A stretch of 64,000 nucleotides of DNA from positions 310,001 through 374,000 of the forward strand of contig CAVRSD010000005.1 in NCBI GenBank assembly GCA_963723765.1. Direction: 5' to 3'. The position numbers were made by a program, and so were the translations under genes. The notes under the pieces are model-generated. The model was not told where the DNA came from, made no database searches, and saw nothing but the letters and a program-made list of their open reading frames with translations. Shown here one piece after another: positions 8,607-18,128 of this stretch. This stretch comes from DATBAX01 sp963723765. GTDB taxonomy: Bacteria; Acidobacteriota; Terriglobia; Terriglobales; Acidobacteriaceae. Numbering within the stretch: the first letter of the stretch is position 1; the number at the start of each line of letters is the position of its first letter.

Positions 8607-8686
8607 GGCAGTAAGCACTGGCGACAAGCTTGCCTTTGTTTGTTCCCCTGTGGCCCTCAGTGCCCTCTGTGGTTAAACTCTATTAA

Positions 8687-10849
8687 ATGACTTCCCGACT
8701 TTCCATTGGTCTCGCTGGACTCGTGTTGGCTGCTCTCAGTTTTTTTGCCGCATCTCCGCAGCAGGGATCATCCCCAAAGGCCTTGAATCCCACCGAAGCC
8801 GCCCGCCTCAACAATCTGGGCGCGGCCTACATGAACCAGCAACTGTTCGAGAAAGGCCTCAAGGCTTTTGAAGAGGCCGCCGCACTTGATCCTAAGTTAC
8901 AGATCGCGCGCATGAATCAAGGCATCGCCTTGCTCAACTTGGGGAAGGTGGACCCGGCCAAGCAGATTCTCGAAGACGCGGTGAAGCACGATCCAAAAAA
9001 TCTGCATGCCCTGTATAACCTCGGCCTGCTCGAGAAAAATAGCAGTGACTCGCAGGCTGCGGTCGAGGTTTTTCGACGAGTCACCGAAATTGATCCCAAT
9101 GACGCCGACACCTGGTATTTCCTGGGCACTGTCTATTCACAGTTGAAAGATTTTCCCCATGCGATTGAAGCTTTCAACACAGCACTTAAGCTCAATCCGC
9201 TGCATGCTTCGGCACAGTTTGGACTTTCTCGCGCGTACCAGCAATCCGCCGATTCCGCGCATGCCCGTGAGCACCTCGTCCGCTTCCAATACATCACACA
9301 GAACAAGTTGGGGGCCGCGATCAGCCTGGCCTACGGCGAGCAGGGGCAATATTCGCGAGTGGAAGAATCGCCTGCTGCGGTGGAGAAAGTCCTCCCGGCA
9401 ATTCCGGTGAAGTTCGTGGATGTGACGGAAGCGGCGGGCCTGACGACGAGGGCCAGCGGCGATAAGACTTTGATGTCTTATTTTGGGCCCGGCGCTTGCT
9501 TTCTCGATTACGACGGCGACAGCAACATCGACATTTTCTTGCCTGACAATGGCACGCAAGGTGGCATGTCGCTCTATCACAATTTGGGTAACGGAAAATT
9601 TGAAGACGTAACGAAAAAAGCCGGTCTCGATCCCAGCCTCCATGGCATCGGTTGCACAGCAGGCGATTATGACAATGATGGAGCCATCGATCTCGCAGTG
9701 AGCACGATTAGTAATTTGATTCTTTTGCATAACGAAAAGAATGGGACGTTTAAAGATGTCACGCAGGCAGCGGGAATCAAGAGCGACGGCTTGAATCTTG
9801 GCATCACATTTGTGGATTACGATCACGACGGCGATATTGACCTTTATGTAACCCGGTCCGATCTCGGTTCTCGATGGTGGGATTCAACGATTTCCGCTGG
9901 TAGCCCTTCGATTTGGCCGGAAATAACTCTGCCCAATCCCATGTCTCAGTCTAAGTTCAACGGGAATGCCATGTGGCGCAACAATGGGAATGCCACATTC
10001 ACTGATGTCACCAGCTCAGTAGGCCTTTTGGGATCGACAACCAACTTTGCTTCTATTGGTACGGACTATAACAACGATCGAGCGGTGGACTTGGTCCTCA
10101 CCGGCGGCCAGAAGCAGCCAATGATTTTGGAGAATCCTCGCGAAGGATCGTTCGCCATTCGAAAGCCGTGGAGGGACTCCATGCCGGGTCCGACGATCGG
10201 CATAGCTGTGCTCGATTTCAATCACGACGGCTGGATGGATATTGCCTTTACCCACACAGATGCACCCGGCATTACCCTGTGGCGTAATAATCACGGTGAG
10301 AGCTTTGATCTAGTCACTCTGCCCACAACCGATCTCGCACAAGCTTTCGGCGTAGCTGCATTCGATTATGACGATGATGGCTGGGTTGATCTGGTCGCCG
10401 TCGGCGAGACCGCCGATGGGAAAGGCGAAGTAAAGCTCTTCCGCAATCTCGGCCCGGATGGTTTCAAAGATGTCACCGCCGAAGTCGGCCTCGATAAAAT
10501 CCAGCTGAAAGATCCCCGCGCCATCATTACCGGCGACTTCGACAACGACGGCGCAACCGATCTGCTCATTACGCAAAATCATGGCCCAGCCGTGCTGCTA
10601 CGCAACGAAGGCGGCAACAAAAACCATTGGCTGCGGCTTGCGCTCAAAGGCCTGAACGATAACAAGAGTGCCATTGGCACCAAGATCGAGGTTTTTGCTG
10701 GCGCCAACCGGCAAAAATTTGAGATCGCCGGCTCATCCGGCTACTTGGGTCAGAACTCTACGTGTGATCAACGTCGGCCTGGGGCAAGCGAAAGAAGCGG
10801 ATGTCGTCCGCATGCTCTGGCCGACCGGCGTCTTGCAGGACGAAACTGA
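8687..10849 (+). CDS. Secreted TPR/FG-GAP (VCBS) protein, N-terminal part of a frameshifted gene
   Basis: The frame encodes 720 residues. It opens with a signal peptide (IGLAGLVLAALSFFAASP), then tetratricopeptide repeats at about 36-200. A beta-propeller of FG-GAP/VCBS repeats follows at about 240-650, with repeated calcium-type loops such as DYDGDSNIDIF, DYDNDGAIDLA and DFDNDGATDLL. An ASPIC/UnbV domain starts near 655 (IGTKIEVFAG, GSSGYLGQNST). Right after GQNST the frame turns to nonsense, while the +1 frame continues with VINVGLGQAKEADVVRML, the expected remainder of ASPIC. One surplus base near 10764 explains this. The product is probably periplasmic or surface-exposed; its function is unknown. 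Confidence 0.85.
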   Translation: MTSRLSIGLAGLVLAALSFFAASPQQGSSPKALNPTEAARLNNLGAAYMNQQLFEKGLKAFEEAAALDPKLQIARMNQGIALLNLGKVDPAKQILEDAVKHDPKNLHALYNLGLLEKNSSDSQAAVEVFRRVTEIDPNDADTWYFLGTVYSQLKDFPHAIEAFNTALKLNPLHASAQFGLSRAYQQSADSAHAREHLVRFQYITQNKLGAAISLAYGEQGQYSRVEESPAAVEKVLPAIPVKFVDVTEAAGLTTRASGDKTLMSYFGPGACFLDYDGDSNIDIFLPDNGTQGGMSLYHNLGNGKFEDVTKKAGLDPSLHGIGCTAGDYDNDGAIDLAVSTISNLILLHNEKNGTFKDVTQAAGIKSDGLNLGITFVDYDHDGDIDLYVTRSDLGSRWWDSTISAGSPSIWPEITLPNPMSQSKFNGNAMWRNNGNATFTDVTSSVGLLGSTTNFASIGTDYNNDRAVDLVLTGGQKQPMILENPREGSFAIRKPWRDSMPGPTIGIAVLDFNHDGWMDIAFTHTDAPGITLWRNNHGESFDLVTLPTTDLAQAFGVAAFDYDDDGWVDLVAVGETADGKGEVKLFRNLGPDGFKDVTAEVGLDKIQLKDPRAIITGDFDNDGATDLLITQNHGPAVLLRNEGGNKNHWLRLALKGLNDNKSAIGTKIEVFAGANRQKFEIAGSSGYLGQNSTCDQRRPGASERSGCRPHALADRRLAGRN

Positions 10850-12206
10850 AGTTGCGGGCGATCGCGAACAAGCCTTTTCGGAGATCGATCGCCGCGGCAG
10901 CTCGTGTCCTACATTATTTGTTTGGGACGGCAAACATTACGAACTGGTCGCCGATGTTCTTGGCGCGGGCGTGGTCGGACACTGGGTCGGGCCGAACCAG
11001 CGCAACATTCCGCGTCCCACGGAATACGTGAAGATTGATCGCAGCGCGATTCGCGAAAAAGACGGCAAGCTGAGTTTCCGATTGATGGAGCCGATGGAAG
11101 AGGTCGTTTACCTCGACCAGGTGCGATTGCTGGCCGTCGATCATCCCGGCGGCGTCGAGGTTTATCCCAATGAGTATTTCGCCAGCAATCCTCCATATCC
11201 GCCGTTCAAAGTAATCACCAGCCATGACGCGAAGCCGCCGGCCGGCGCCTGGGATGATCGCGGCCACAACGTTCTCCCCGATCTGCTCGCGCATCGTTAT
11301 ATCGGCGATTTCGATTTGTTGCCCTTCAAGGGCTTTACCAAGTTGCATAGTCTTGAACTCGATCTTGGCGAGCCCTATCGCGGTGGCGCGCTGCGATTGC
11401 TTCTTCACGGCGAGATTGAATACTTCACCGCGACGGGAATGTACGCCGCCGATCAGGCTGGCGTTCAGGCCATTGCACCGTATGTCGAAGCATTTGTAAA
11501 AGATCAAGGTGCCGCGTACGGAAAATGGATGCGCGTCACCGATGATATGGGCTTCCCCGCCGGCTTGCCTCGCACCATGACTGCCGATCTCAGTGACAAG
11601 CTGCCTAAGGGTACCCAGCGCATCCGCATCTCGACCAACCTGCAAATCTATTGGGACAATATTCTGATCGAGCGCACCGAACAGAATTCAGATTCGCATC
11701 TGACTCCTGTTCCACTGCAACGAGCGGATCTCAGCTTTCACGGTTATCCGCGGCAAATCGTAGCCCAGCCTCCGGGCAATGTGAAGTATGTCTATGAGCA
11801 GGTGAGCCGTACCGGGCCGTATGCACGGCAAGCCGGCACTTACACGCGTTACGGTGACGTGCGTCCGCTGCTCACGGATTTCGATGACAAGCTGGTGGTC
11901 TTTGGATCAGGAGAAGAAGTGGCTTTGGATTTCGATCCCACAAAATTACCACTCCTTCCCAAAGGCTGGACCCGCGATTATTTTTTCGTCGCCAATGGGT
12001 ATGAAAAAGATATGGATTTCTACGCCGCCGACGGCAGCACAGTCGAGCCGTTGCCGTTCCGGAAAATGGGGAGCTATCCGTATCCGCAGGGCAAATCGTT
12101 TCCGCTCGACGACGCCCATCTTGATTATCTTTTGAAGTACAACACGCGATACGTGTCAGGAAACGAGCCCCAAGGATATAGGTACGACTATCCTGAACCA
12201 AAATAA
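10668..12206 (+). CDS. C-terminal part of the TPR/FG-GAP/ASPIC protein
   Basis: The genuine coding part of this frame begins near 10765 with VINVGLGQAKEADVVRMLWP, the second half of the ASPIC/UnbV domain left unfinished by the preceding frame. The first ~33 residues of the open frame are shadow. After ASPIC there are about 440 residues with no family I recognise, beginning SSCPTLFVWDGKHYELVADV and rich in aromatic and acidic residues, probably beta-rich. Joined, the protein would be near 1170 residues with order signal peptide, TPR, FG-GAP propeller, ASPIC, unknown C-terminal domain. The gene ends 38 bases before the convergent acyltransferase. Confidence 0.75.
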   Translation: MPLAPRSRFLLAPTGKNLRSPAHPATWVRTLRVINVGLGQAKEADVVRMLWPTGVLQDETEVAGDREQAFSEIDRRGSSCPTLFVWDGKHYELVADVLGAGVVGHWVGPNQRNIPRPTEYVKIDRSAIREKDGKLSFRLMEPMEEVVYLDQVRLLAVDHPGGVEVYPNEYFASNPPYPPFKVITSHDAKPPAGAWDDRGHNVLPDLLAHRYIGDFDLLPFKGFTKLHSLELDLGEPYRGGALRLLLHGEIEYFTATGMYAADQAGVQAIAPYVEAFVKDQGAAYGKWMRVTDDMGFPAGLPRTMTADLSDKLPKGTQRIRISTNLQIYWDNILIERTEQNSDSHLTPVPLQRADLSFHGYPRQIVAQPPGNVKYVYEQVSRTGPYARQAGTYTRYGDVRPLLTDFDDKLVVFGSGEEVALDFDPTKLPLLPKGWTRDYFFVANGYEKDMDFYAADGSTVEPLPFRKMGSYPYPQGKSFPLDDAHLDYLLKYNTRYVSGNEPQGYRYDYPEPK

Positions 12207-12244
12207 GGAGTGCACCCAGGTGGAAAACGCAAGCGGCGCCCAAT

Positions 12245-13396
12245 TCAAGATTGCCGCGCCAACACCGCTGATGCGATGAATTCCTGGCCGGATCGCCACA
12301 GTTTCCGGGGCCATTCCCTGTCCATACAGGGGCGCTCGACCAATAAGTAGAATGCGCCACAAAGGACCAGCACAAAAGGCAAGATGAGACTCGCCTGCAG
12401 CCAATAGTATGCCCAAAAATTCTGCCCGAAATGCAAAGGCGCGGTAACGTGTTTTACGGCATAGATGACCAGAAAATGAAAAAGATAAATGCTGTAACAC
12501 ATTCCCCCAGTGTCGGTCACCACTCGATGACTGAACACGGCCGAGCAGATCCGGCCGCGGAAGGCCGCCAGGAAAAGCACCACAATAATGAACGGCAGGA
12601 GAACGTGTCCCGTATTCCGCCCCAAATACCAGACCAGGGGCCAACTGCAAAGCGCGAGCGCGTCCCAAAGATAGGATTGTTTCCATTCCTGGCGCGTAAC
12701 GTACAAATCACAAATCAAGAATCCAGCCAGAAAAAACGCCAGATAGTAGGCGATGGAATAATGCAGGCGCGCGGAACCGTACAGCCCGTTGCTGAAAAGA
12801 GCGGCGAAGAAAATCAGTGATGCAATCATGGTACGGCGCACGCGAGCTTTTGGAATCGCAAACAATAACGCCAGAAGCGGAACCAGCAAATAAAACTGGA
12901 TTTCCACTTCCAAGGACCACGCCACGCCGTTAATTTCGCCAGAGAAAGCGCCGAAAACCAGATTGTGAATATATGCCAGACTGGCGAGTAAATGCGGCAC
13001 CATGTCATTGATGCCTCGATTCGAGTCGACCAGCGTGGCCGCTACGCATACAAACAAGCTAATAAAGTAGGGAGGTTCTAGACGAGTCAGTCGTCGCAGG
13101 AAATATTGCTTCAGATCCACTTTGGGGGCATTCACCAGATACCGCGAGGCGAATGGGACTCCCAGAATGAACCCGCTAATGGCAAAAAATAATTCCACTC
13201 CACGCTTCGCCAGGTCGGTGTTAAAAACCCACGGAACCGGGATCGCTCCATGTTCCAGAGAAGCGTAAAGATGAAAGAGAACAACCGAAGTAATCGCAAC
13301 AAACCGCAGCCCGTCAATCTGCGGGATGAACCGCCTTTGCGTGGTAACGCGCCTGAACTCTAGCATTTGCCTGACTGCGAGGAGAATAGCATGCAT
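12245..13396 (-). CDS. Acyltransferase 3 family membrane protein
   Basis: A 383-residue polytopic membrane protein of the acyltransferase-3 family (OafA/NodX type), which transfers acyl groups to extracytoplasmic glycans or lipids. The N-terminal signature FIPQIDGLRFVAITSVVLFH contains the conserved arginine and the essential histidine. FFAISGFILGVPFA and EINGVAWSLEVEIQFYLL are further family landmarks. About ten transmembrane helices are visible. No glycan cluster is adjacent, so the acceptor cannot be inferred. An alternative start lies at residue 11 (MLEFRRV). Confidence 0.88.
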   Translation of the reverse strand: MHAILLAVRQMLEFRRVTTQRRFIPQIDGLRFVAITSVVLFHLYASLEHGAIPVPWVFNTDLAKRGVELFFAISGFILGVPFASRYLVNAPKVDLKQYFLRRLTRLEPPYFISLFVCVAATLVDSNRGINDMVPHLLASLAYIHNLVFGAFSGEINGVAWSLEVEIQFYLLVPLLALLFAIPKARVRRTMIASLIFFAALFSNGLYGSARLHYSIAYYLAFFLAGFLICDLYVTRQEWKQSYLWDALALCSWPLVWYLGRNTGHVLLPFIIVVLFLAAFRGRICSAVFSHRVVTDTGGMCYSIYLFHFLVIYAVKHVTAPLHFGQNFWAYYWLQASLILPFVLVLCGAFYLLVERPCMDREWPRKLWRSGQEFIASAVLARQS

Positions 13397-13624
13397 AGTC
13401 GCAACTCAATCCTCGACGGCCAATCTTAGTAATCCGTAATTCTCGTCGATACTCCGATCTAATAACATCCCATCGAACCCTGACCCGACTTGAGCATGTG
13501 GTGGCATTTCGACACGGCAGCTCGCTCCAGGCATGATCTCGCTAACTGCGAGTTAACGAAGAATCTCATTGTGAATCGTTTTAATATTGACAAATCCGGC
13601 TGCTCCGAATCCAATACCTCACAC

Positions 13625-14998
13625 ATGGAAACTTCCTCGGCTCCGTCTACTCTTTCTCTTCGGCGAACTTTAACTCTGTCGGATTTGATTCTCTACGGCA
13701 TCATCGTCATTCAGCCGACAGCGCCCATGCCGGCGTATGGAGTCTTCAGCAATGCCGGCGGAGGCCATGTGGTCACTTCCATCCTGATCGCGATGGTCGC
13801 TATGGTGTTCACAGCCATGAGTTACGGACGCATGGCGCGGGTCTACCCTAGCGCAGGCTCAGCCTATACCTATGTGGGCCGTGAGCTGCACCCGTCGCTC
13901 GGATATGTAACCGGTTGGAGCATGACCATGGACTACATCCTGAATCCCTTGATCTGCACCATCTGGTCAGCCAAGGCGATGGCCGATCTGCTCAGTGGGA
14001 CCCGCTATCAGATTCCTTATCCCGGCCTGCTTTGGCCCATATTCTTTGCAGTCTTGTTCACCGTTCTGAACTTGCGCGGCGTGCAGACTTCGGCCCGCAT
14101 CAATAAGATCCTGTGCGCTGTCATGGGCGCTGTGATCGTTGCGTTCTTCTGGTACACCATCCGCTACATTTTCCACCTGCCGCAATATCCTGAGGCATAT
14201 TTCCTGCGTCCGTTCTACAACCCGGAAACTTTCACCATCAATCGCGTATTCCACGGCACTTCCGTGGCGGTACTCACCTATATCGGATTCGATGGCATTT
14301 CGACTTTGTCGGAAGAAGTGGACAATCCCCGGCGCAACATTTTTCTGGCCACCGTCCTGGTCTGCGTTATTACGGGGTTTCTGGCGGCAGCTGAAGTTTA
14401 CGGCGCTCAATTGTTGAGCAGTCAATATATCTTCGGAGTCAGTGAAGTTGAGAACGCATTCAGTCACGTCGCGGCAATTGCCGGTGGCGCGATGCTTACC
14501 AAGGTGATCAGCCTGACGTTATTGATCGCCACCATCGGCTCCGGCATGGGATCACAACTCGGCGCCGCCCGCCTGCTTTATGGCATGGGACGAAGCGATG
14601 CAATCCCTAAGAAGTTTTTTGGAGCCATCCATCCCCGGACCCGGATCCCAGCGAATAATGTAATCTTCGTCGGCGTCATCGCGCTGGTGGGAGCGTTTCT
14701 GATCAGCTACGACAATGGCGCCGAACTGCTCAACTTCGGAGCGCTGATCGCATTCATGGGCGTCAATCTTGCATCGCTAACTCATTACTACATCCGCGGG
14801 AAAGAGCGCACGCTCGGACAACTGATTCCGCCGGTTCTGGGATTCATCATCTGTTTCTTTATTTGGATTCACCTGTCAAAGCTGGCGATGGTCGTGGGTT
14901 CCATTTGGATGATCGCCGGTATCGCCTACGGGGCCTGGAGAACTAAAGGCTTCCAAAGCGATTTGGTGAATTTCGACGTACCCGCCGACCAAGCGTAG
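13625..14998 (+). CDS. APC-superfamily amino acid permease
   Basis: A 457-residue inner-membrane transporter with about 12 hydrophobic segments. The N-terminal TM1 region (LTLSDLILYGIIVIQPTAPM) and YGRMARVYPSAGSAYTYVGR are typical of the amino acid/polyamine/organocation superfamily, as is the TM6 region YIGFDGISTLSEEVDNPRRN. The frame is open upstream to 13490, but the ATG at 13625 (METSSAPSTL) lies at the expected distance before TM1. Substrate unknown. It is convergent with the GH2 gene, whose terminator lies just after it. Confidence 0.88.
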   Translation: METSSAPSTLSLRRTLTLSDLILYGIIVIQPTAPMPAYGVFSNAGGGHVVTSILIAMVAMVFTAMSYGRMARVYPSAGSAYTYVGRELHPSLGYVTGWSMTMDYILNPLICTIWSAKAMADLLSGTRYQIPYPGLLWPIFFAVLFTVLNLRGVQTSARINKILCAVMGAVIVAFFWYTIRYIFHLPQYPEAYFLRPFYNPETFTINRVFHGTSVAVLTYIGFDGISTLSEEVDNPRRNIFLATVLVCVITGFLAAAEVYGAQLLSSQYIFGVSEVENAFSHVAAIAGGAMLTKVISLTLLIATIGSGMGSQLGAARLLYGMGRSDAIPKKFFGAIHPRTRIPANNVIFVGVIALVGAFLISYDNGAELLNFGALIAFMGVNLASLTHYYIRGKERTLGQLIPPVLGFIICFFIWIHLSKLAMVVGSIWMIAGIAYGAWRTKGFQSDLVNFDVPADQA

Positions 14999-15013
14999 AT
15001 CTATATCCTATAT

Positions 15014-15045
15014 AAAAACCCCGCCCAAGCAGAGCTTGTACGGGG
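15014..15045 (-). terminator. Rho-independent terminator of the GH2 gene
   Basis: Read leftward, a nested stem (CCCCG...CGGGG outside, CAAGC-TCT-GCTTG inside) is followed by five T residues (AAAAA at 15014-15018 on the given strand). It lies 25 bases beyond the stop of the leftward GH2 gene. The hairpin may also stop the convergent permease transcript, although there is no T-run on that side. Confidence 0.7.
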
Positions 15046-15069
15046 CACCCTCCCGCGTTTGTAAGACGA

Positions 15070-17796
15070 TTACTCCAGGTTCCATCCGCTCACTTCCACC
15101 ACCGGCTTCGCGACTCCCAATTCCGCGGTCCGGTAACTGGCGCTAACTTCCCGCTTCTCGCCCGGTAGCAGGGAGATGTAGTTGTCCTCCCAGATCACAG
15201 GCAGGATTTCCTCGCCGCCTTTGCCTTTGTCGACTTTCAATCGAACGAAGAACGCGAGACTCTTGCTGGGGTTTTCGAGGATCACGTGCGTGGTGGAATC
15301 CGTGCCCTTGCGTTCGGTATGGTCTGTGACTTTCAGCTTGAGCTTGGGCAACTGTGCCAGCGCAGTGAAGTCCGCGTAGACAGCAGTCGGCGTGGTGTAC
15401 CAATTGGACTCGGCCCAGTTGAGCGTCTCATGGGTAGTGGACAGCCAATAGAAATTCGATCCCACCAGTTTGCCACTGGCATCTTCGAGGCGAAGAACCA
15501 GGAAATAAGTTGGGCTCAAACCGTCGATCTGTGGCAATGCAAGAATCTTATGGGTGCTGTCCGCAGCGGCATCAAGATCGGTTTGCTGCGAGAACTTCTC
15601 CGTCATGTCGAGGTTCAGAACTTTAGTTGTCAGCTTCAATCCTTTGACGTCTTCATACTGACTGCTGACGACCCAGACAGAGTTGTCATCGTATCCATAC
15701 AGCGGATGCAGGGGCTCCATGGACTTCTTGGCCCCGAAGTAACCGCCTCCGGGACGCAAATAATAGTCGTACAAGTGCCATATCATCGCCGGCCAGGCAT
15801 TGTTAAGCATCCACTGAATCACGCCCGTCGAGGTGTACTTGTTGCGGCTGTAGGCCTCGTACATGGCGCGAACGCCTTCATACGTCTGCATCTGCGACTT
15901 CGTGGCAAAATCCTCCACGTTATCTGATTTGCCATAACGCGCATTCAGAGCGTCGGAAAAAACGTGGATGTCTTTAAATACGCCACCACCCGCGTGATAG
16001 TTCCAGGTGTCATCGACAGGCCACATGTGGTCCTTGCCCACCATCGCGCGAATACTCTCGATAGGAGGCACGGCCGGCCCCATGCTGGTTTCAGTATCGA
16101 ATCCATAGGCTCCGCCGCACCCACCTTCGTTGCACTCTTTCCGTCCCGGCTGTCCAGTGGCAGTGTCGATCTCCCAGTATCCCGGCGCCACGTATTCGTA
16201 CGGTCCGCTCATTTTTACGCCGCTCTCGCCGGTGACCGAAGTTGGTTTCCCCGTAGCCGAGGACACCGTCGGGTTCGGCCACATCAACTCTTTCTCTACC
16301 TTTAAATAAGTCTGCTCCACATCCGGCGGCGGCGGATTGTCGCTACCGTTCAACCACATGATTAAACTGGGATGACTTCGCAGACGGTAAATCTGATCAC
16401 GCAGCGACTGCTCGGCAATGCTGAAATCCTGTGGCGACCACTTCGCCCAATGCTCCCAATGGGAACAGCAAATCCAGCCTGCCATCACCAGGATCCCTTT
16501 GCGGTCGGCCATATCGAAGAACCTCTGATTCTCAATATGGTCTTCCATGCGCACCGTGTTCAGGCCCATGTCCTGCACATAGCCAAGTTCGTCTCCTAGC
16601 TGTTGCTGATCTTTTTCGCGCAACAGCATGTCCGGCGCCCAGCCGCCGCCACGAATCAGGATCTTCTTGCCATTCACCGAGAAGACGCGCCGGTTGTCGG
16701 CATTCAATTCCGAATGCATTTCGCGGATGCCAAATTTCGTCTCCGACTGGTCAGAAATTTTCCCGTCAATCACAAACTCCATGTTCAGATCATGAAGGTT
16801 CGGTAATCCCATTTGCTTCGGCCACCACAACTTGGGATTGGCCATGCTGAGCTGCGAAAATTGTGCGGGATCGAATGTGACATCTTTCGATTCATTGGCA
16901 GCCAGCTCAACGTCCTGCGAAAACTCAATATTCTCAATCTTTCCCTTGAGCGTGCCTTTGACCGGTTGACTGGTCGCATTCTTAAGCTGCGCGGTAACGG
17001 TTAAGTCGGCCCTGTCATTCGCCGGGGAATTCAGCTTCGAGATCACGGTGGGATAGCGCAAGGCCACCGGCCCGCTGGTCGCGACATCCACGCCGCGCCA
17101 GATGCCCATATTCTTGTCAGGAGCAGATGGGTTCCAGTCCACAAACGTGATCGCCAGGTCGGTCTGCGTGGGGGCATAGACTCGCACCGCCAGCACATTG
17201 TTCTTTCCCGGCAATGCTGCCTCGGTAACATTTAATTCGTAGGTCCGCCATGCGCCTGCGATGTCGTCAGACTTCGCAATCTGCTTCCCATTCAGCCAGA
17301 TGTTGGCGCGATAATTAATCCCGCCAAAGTTCAGCCAGATGGTTTTTCCCTTGTAGCTCGTGGGCAAAACAAAATCCTTGCGATACCACCACGAAACATA
17401 AAACGGACTATCCGGAGACATCGGCTCGTTCGAGAAATTGTGCCCAATGGGATAGGTGACTCCCGGCCACGAACGCAGGTTCATGCCGAAATCCGGGTCA
17501 GGATAGACTTTGTGCTTGGCCAATGCCGCCGCCACCGTAGTAGGGACTGTCACTGAATACCAGCCTTTGGGTACAAACTTGGGAGTGGAAATAGCCTCAC
17601 CGTTCGCATCCACCTTGCAGGACGATTGCAGCGTCCATCCATCACTCAATAAGAGCTTGGTGGAGATCGGGATGGGGGACGCCGAGCGATGAGCCGTAGT
17701 TTGATGGGATTGATTCCCCCCCGCTTGATTCTGCCCGGAAAGAAACACACCGAAAAAAACCACCAGCGACCCACACAACAAGCTGCGCGTCTTCAT
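15070..17796 (-). CDS. Glycoside hydrolase family 2, exo-beta-glucosaminidase-like
   Basis: A 908-residue secreted enzyme with a signal peptide (LLCGSLVVFFGVFLSG). The GH2 sugar-binding domain (about 50-245), immunoglobulin-like domain (about 245-360) and TIM barrel (about 365-690) come in the usual order, with beta domains after. The acid/base site of ordinary GH2 enzymes is Asn-Glu; here it is Ser485-Asp486 in WLNGSDNPPPPD. That replacement is known for exo-beta-D-glucosaminidases of the CsxA type. The nucleophile would be E569 in GFDTETSMGP. The likely role is removal of glucosamine from chitosan oligomers in the periplasm. A LacI-type operator lies upstream and a terminator follows. Beta-mannosidase is the main alternative. 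Confidence 0.85.
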   Translation of the reverse strand: MKTRSLLCGSLVVFFGVFLSGQNQAGGNQSHQTTAHRSASPIPISTKLLLSDGWTLQSSCKVDANGEAISTPKFVPKGWYSVTVPTTVAAALAKHKVYPDPDFGMNLRSWPGVTYPIGHNFSNEPMSPDSPFYVSWWYRKDFVLPTSYKGKTIWLNFGGINYRANIWLNGKQIAKSDDIAGAWRTYELNVTEAALPGKNNVLAVRVYAPTQTDLAITFVDWNPSAPDKNMGIWRGVDVATSGPVALRYPTVISKLNSPANDRADLTVTAQLKNATSQPVKGTLKGKIENIEFSQDVELAANESKDVTFDPAQFSQLSMANPKLWWPKQMGLPNLHDLNMEFVIDGKISDQSETKFGIREMHSELNADNRRVFSVNGKKILIRGGGWAPDMLLREKDQQQLGDELGYVQDMGLNTVRMEDHIENQRFFDMADRKGILVMAGWICCSHWEHWAKWSPQDFSIAEQSLRDQIYRLRSHPSLIMWLNGSDNPPPPDVEQTYLKVEKELMWPNPTVSSATGKPTSVTGESGVKMSGPYEYVAPGYWEIDTATGQPGRKECNEGGCGGAYGFDTETSMGPAVPPIESIRAMVGKDHMWPVDDTWNYHAGGGVFKDIHVFSDALNARYGKSDNVEDFATKSQMQTYEGVRAMYEAYSRNKYTSTGVIQWMLNNAWPAMIWHLYDYYLRPGGGYFGAKKSMEPLHPLYGYDDNSVWVVSSQYEDVKGLKLTTKVLNLDMTEKFSQQTDLDAAADSTHKILALPQIDGLSPTYFLVLRLEDASGKLVGSNFYWLSTTHETLNWAESNWYTTPTAVYADFTALAQLPKLKLKVTDHTERKGTDSTTHVILENPSKSLAFFVRLKVDKGKGGEEILPVIWEDNYISLLPGEKREVSASYRTAELGVAKPVVEVSGWNLE

Positions 17797-17899
17797 GATG
17801 AGATCCTTGAATTAAGAGTGAACGTTCAACGAGATTCATTATGCCGTACTGGCCATTCGATCATGCGGCGGCTTGGCCCACGAAAAATACGACCTGTCT

Positions 17900-17928
17900 T
17901 GATAACACGTTTCATTGATACGTTTCAA
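17900..17928 (-). promoter_or_regulatory. Tandem LacI/GalR-like operator upstream of the GH2 gene
   Basis: Two copies of a GAT-A(CA)-ACGTTTCA box occur here: TGATAACACGTTTCA and TTGATACGTTTCAA (17915-17928). The second is a near-perfect palindrome around a central CG, the form recognised by LacI/GalR-family regulators. It lies about 120 bases upstream of the leftward GH2 start. No lacI-type gene is present in the window, so the regulator would be encoded elsewhere. Confidence 0.5.
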
Positions 17929-17988
17929 TGGCCGAATTTCGCGAGAAGATTTTCGGCTCCGGAGAAACGCAGGGTTCGATCTTCGCGC

Positions 17989-18068
17989 TGTTTGCGCTGA
18001 CTTTACCACCTTTGCGGTTAAAGGCCCTAAATCGCAAAGAGCGCCGAGTCAACGCGAAGGACGCCAAG
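17989..18068. repeat. Dispersed intergenic repeat-like sequence in the 17797-18128 gap
   Basis: The 332-base gap between the divergent GH2 and PpiD genes holds the GH2 operator and this degenerate element, which contains CTTTGCGGTTAAAGG and CGCGAAGGACGCCAAG. Related pieces are visible at about 640-676, 8645-8680 (CTCTGTGGTTAAAC) and 60128-60170. It looks like one of the short degenerate repeats scattered between genes. No reading frame is present. The PpiD promoter must lie in or next to it. Confidence 0.35.
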
Positions 18069-18128
18069 CAAATCCCTCCGCTTAGTCTATAATTACTAAT
18101 TCTGTCCAGCACCTCGGAGCGATAAGAG

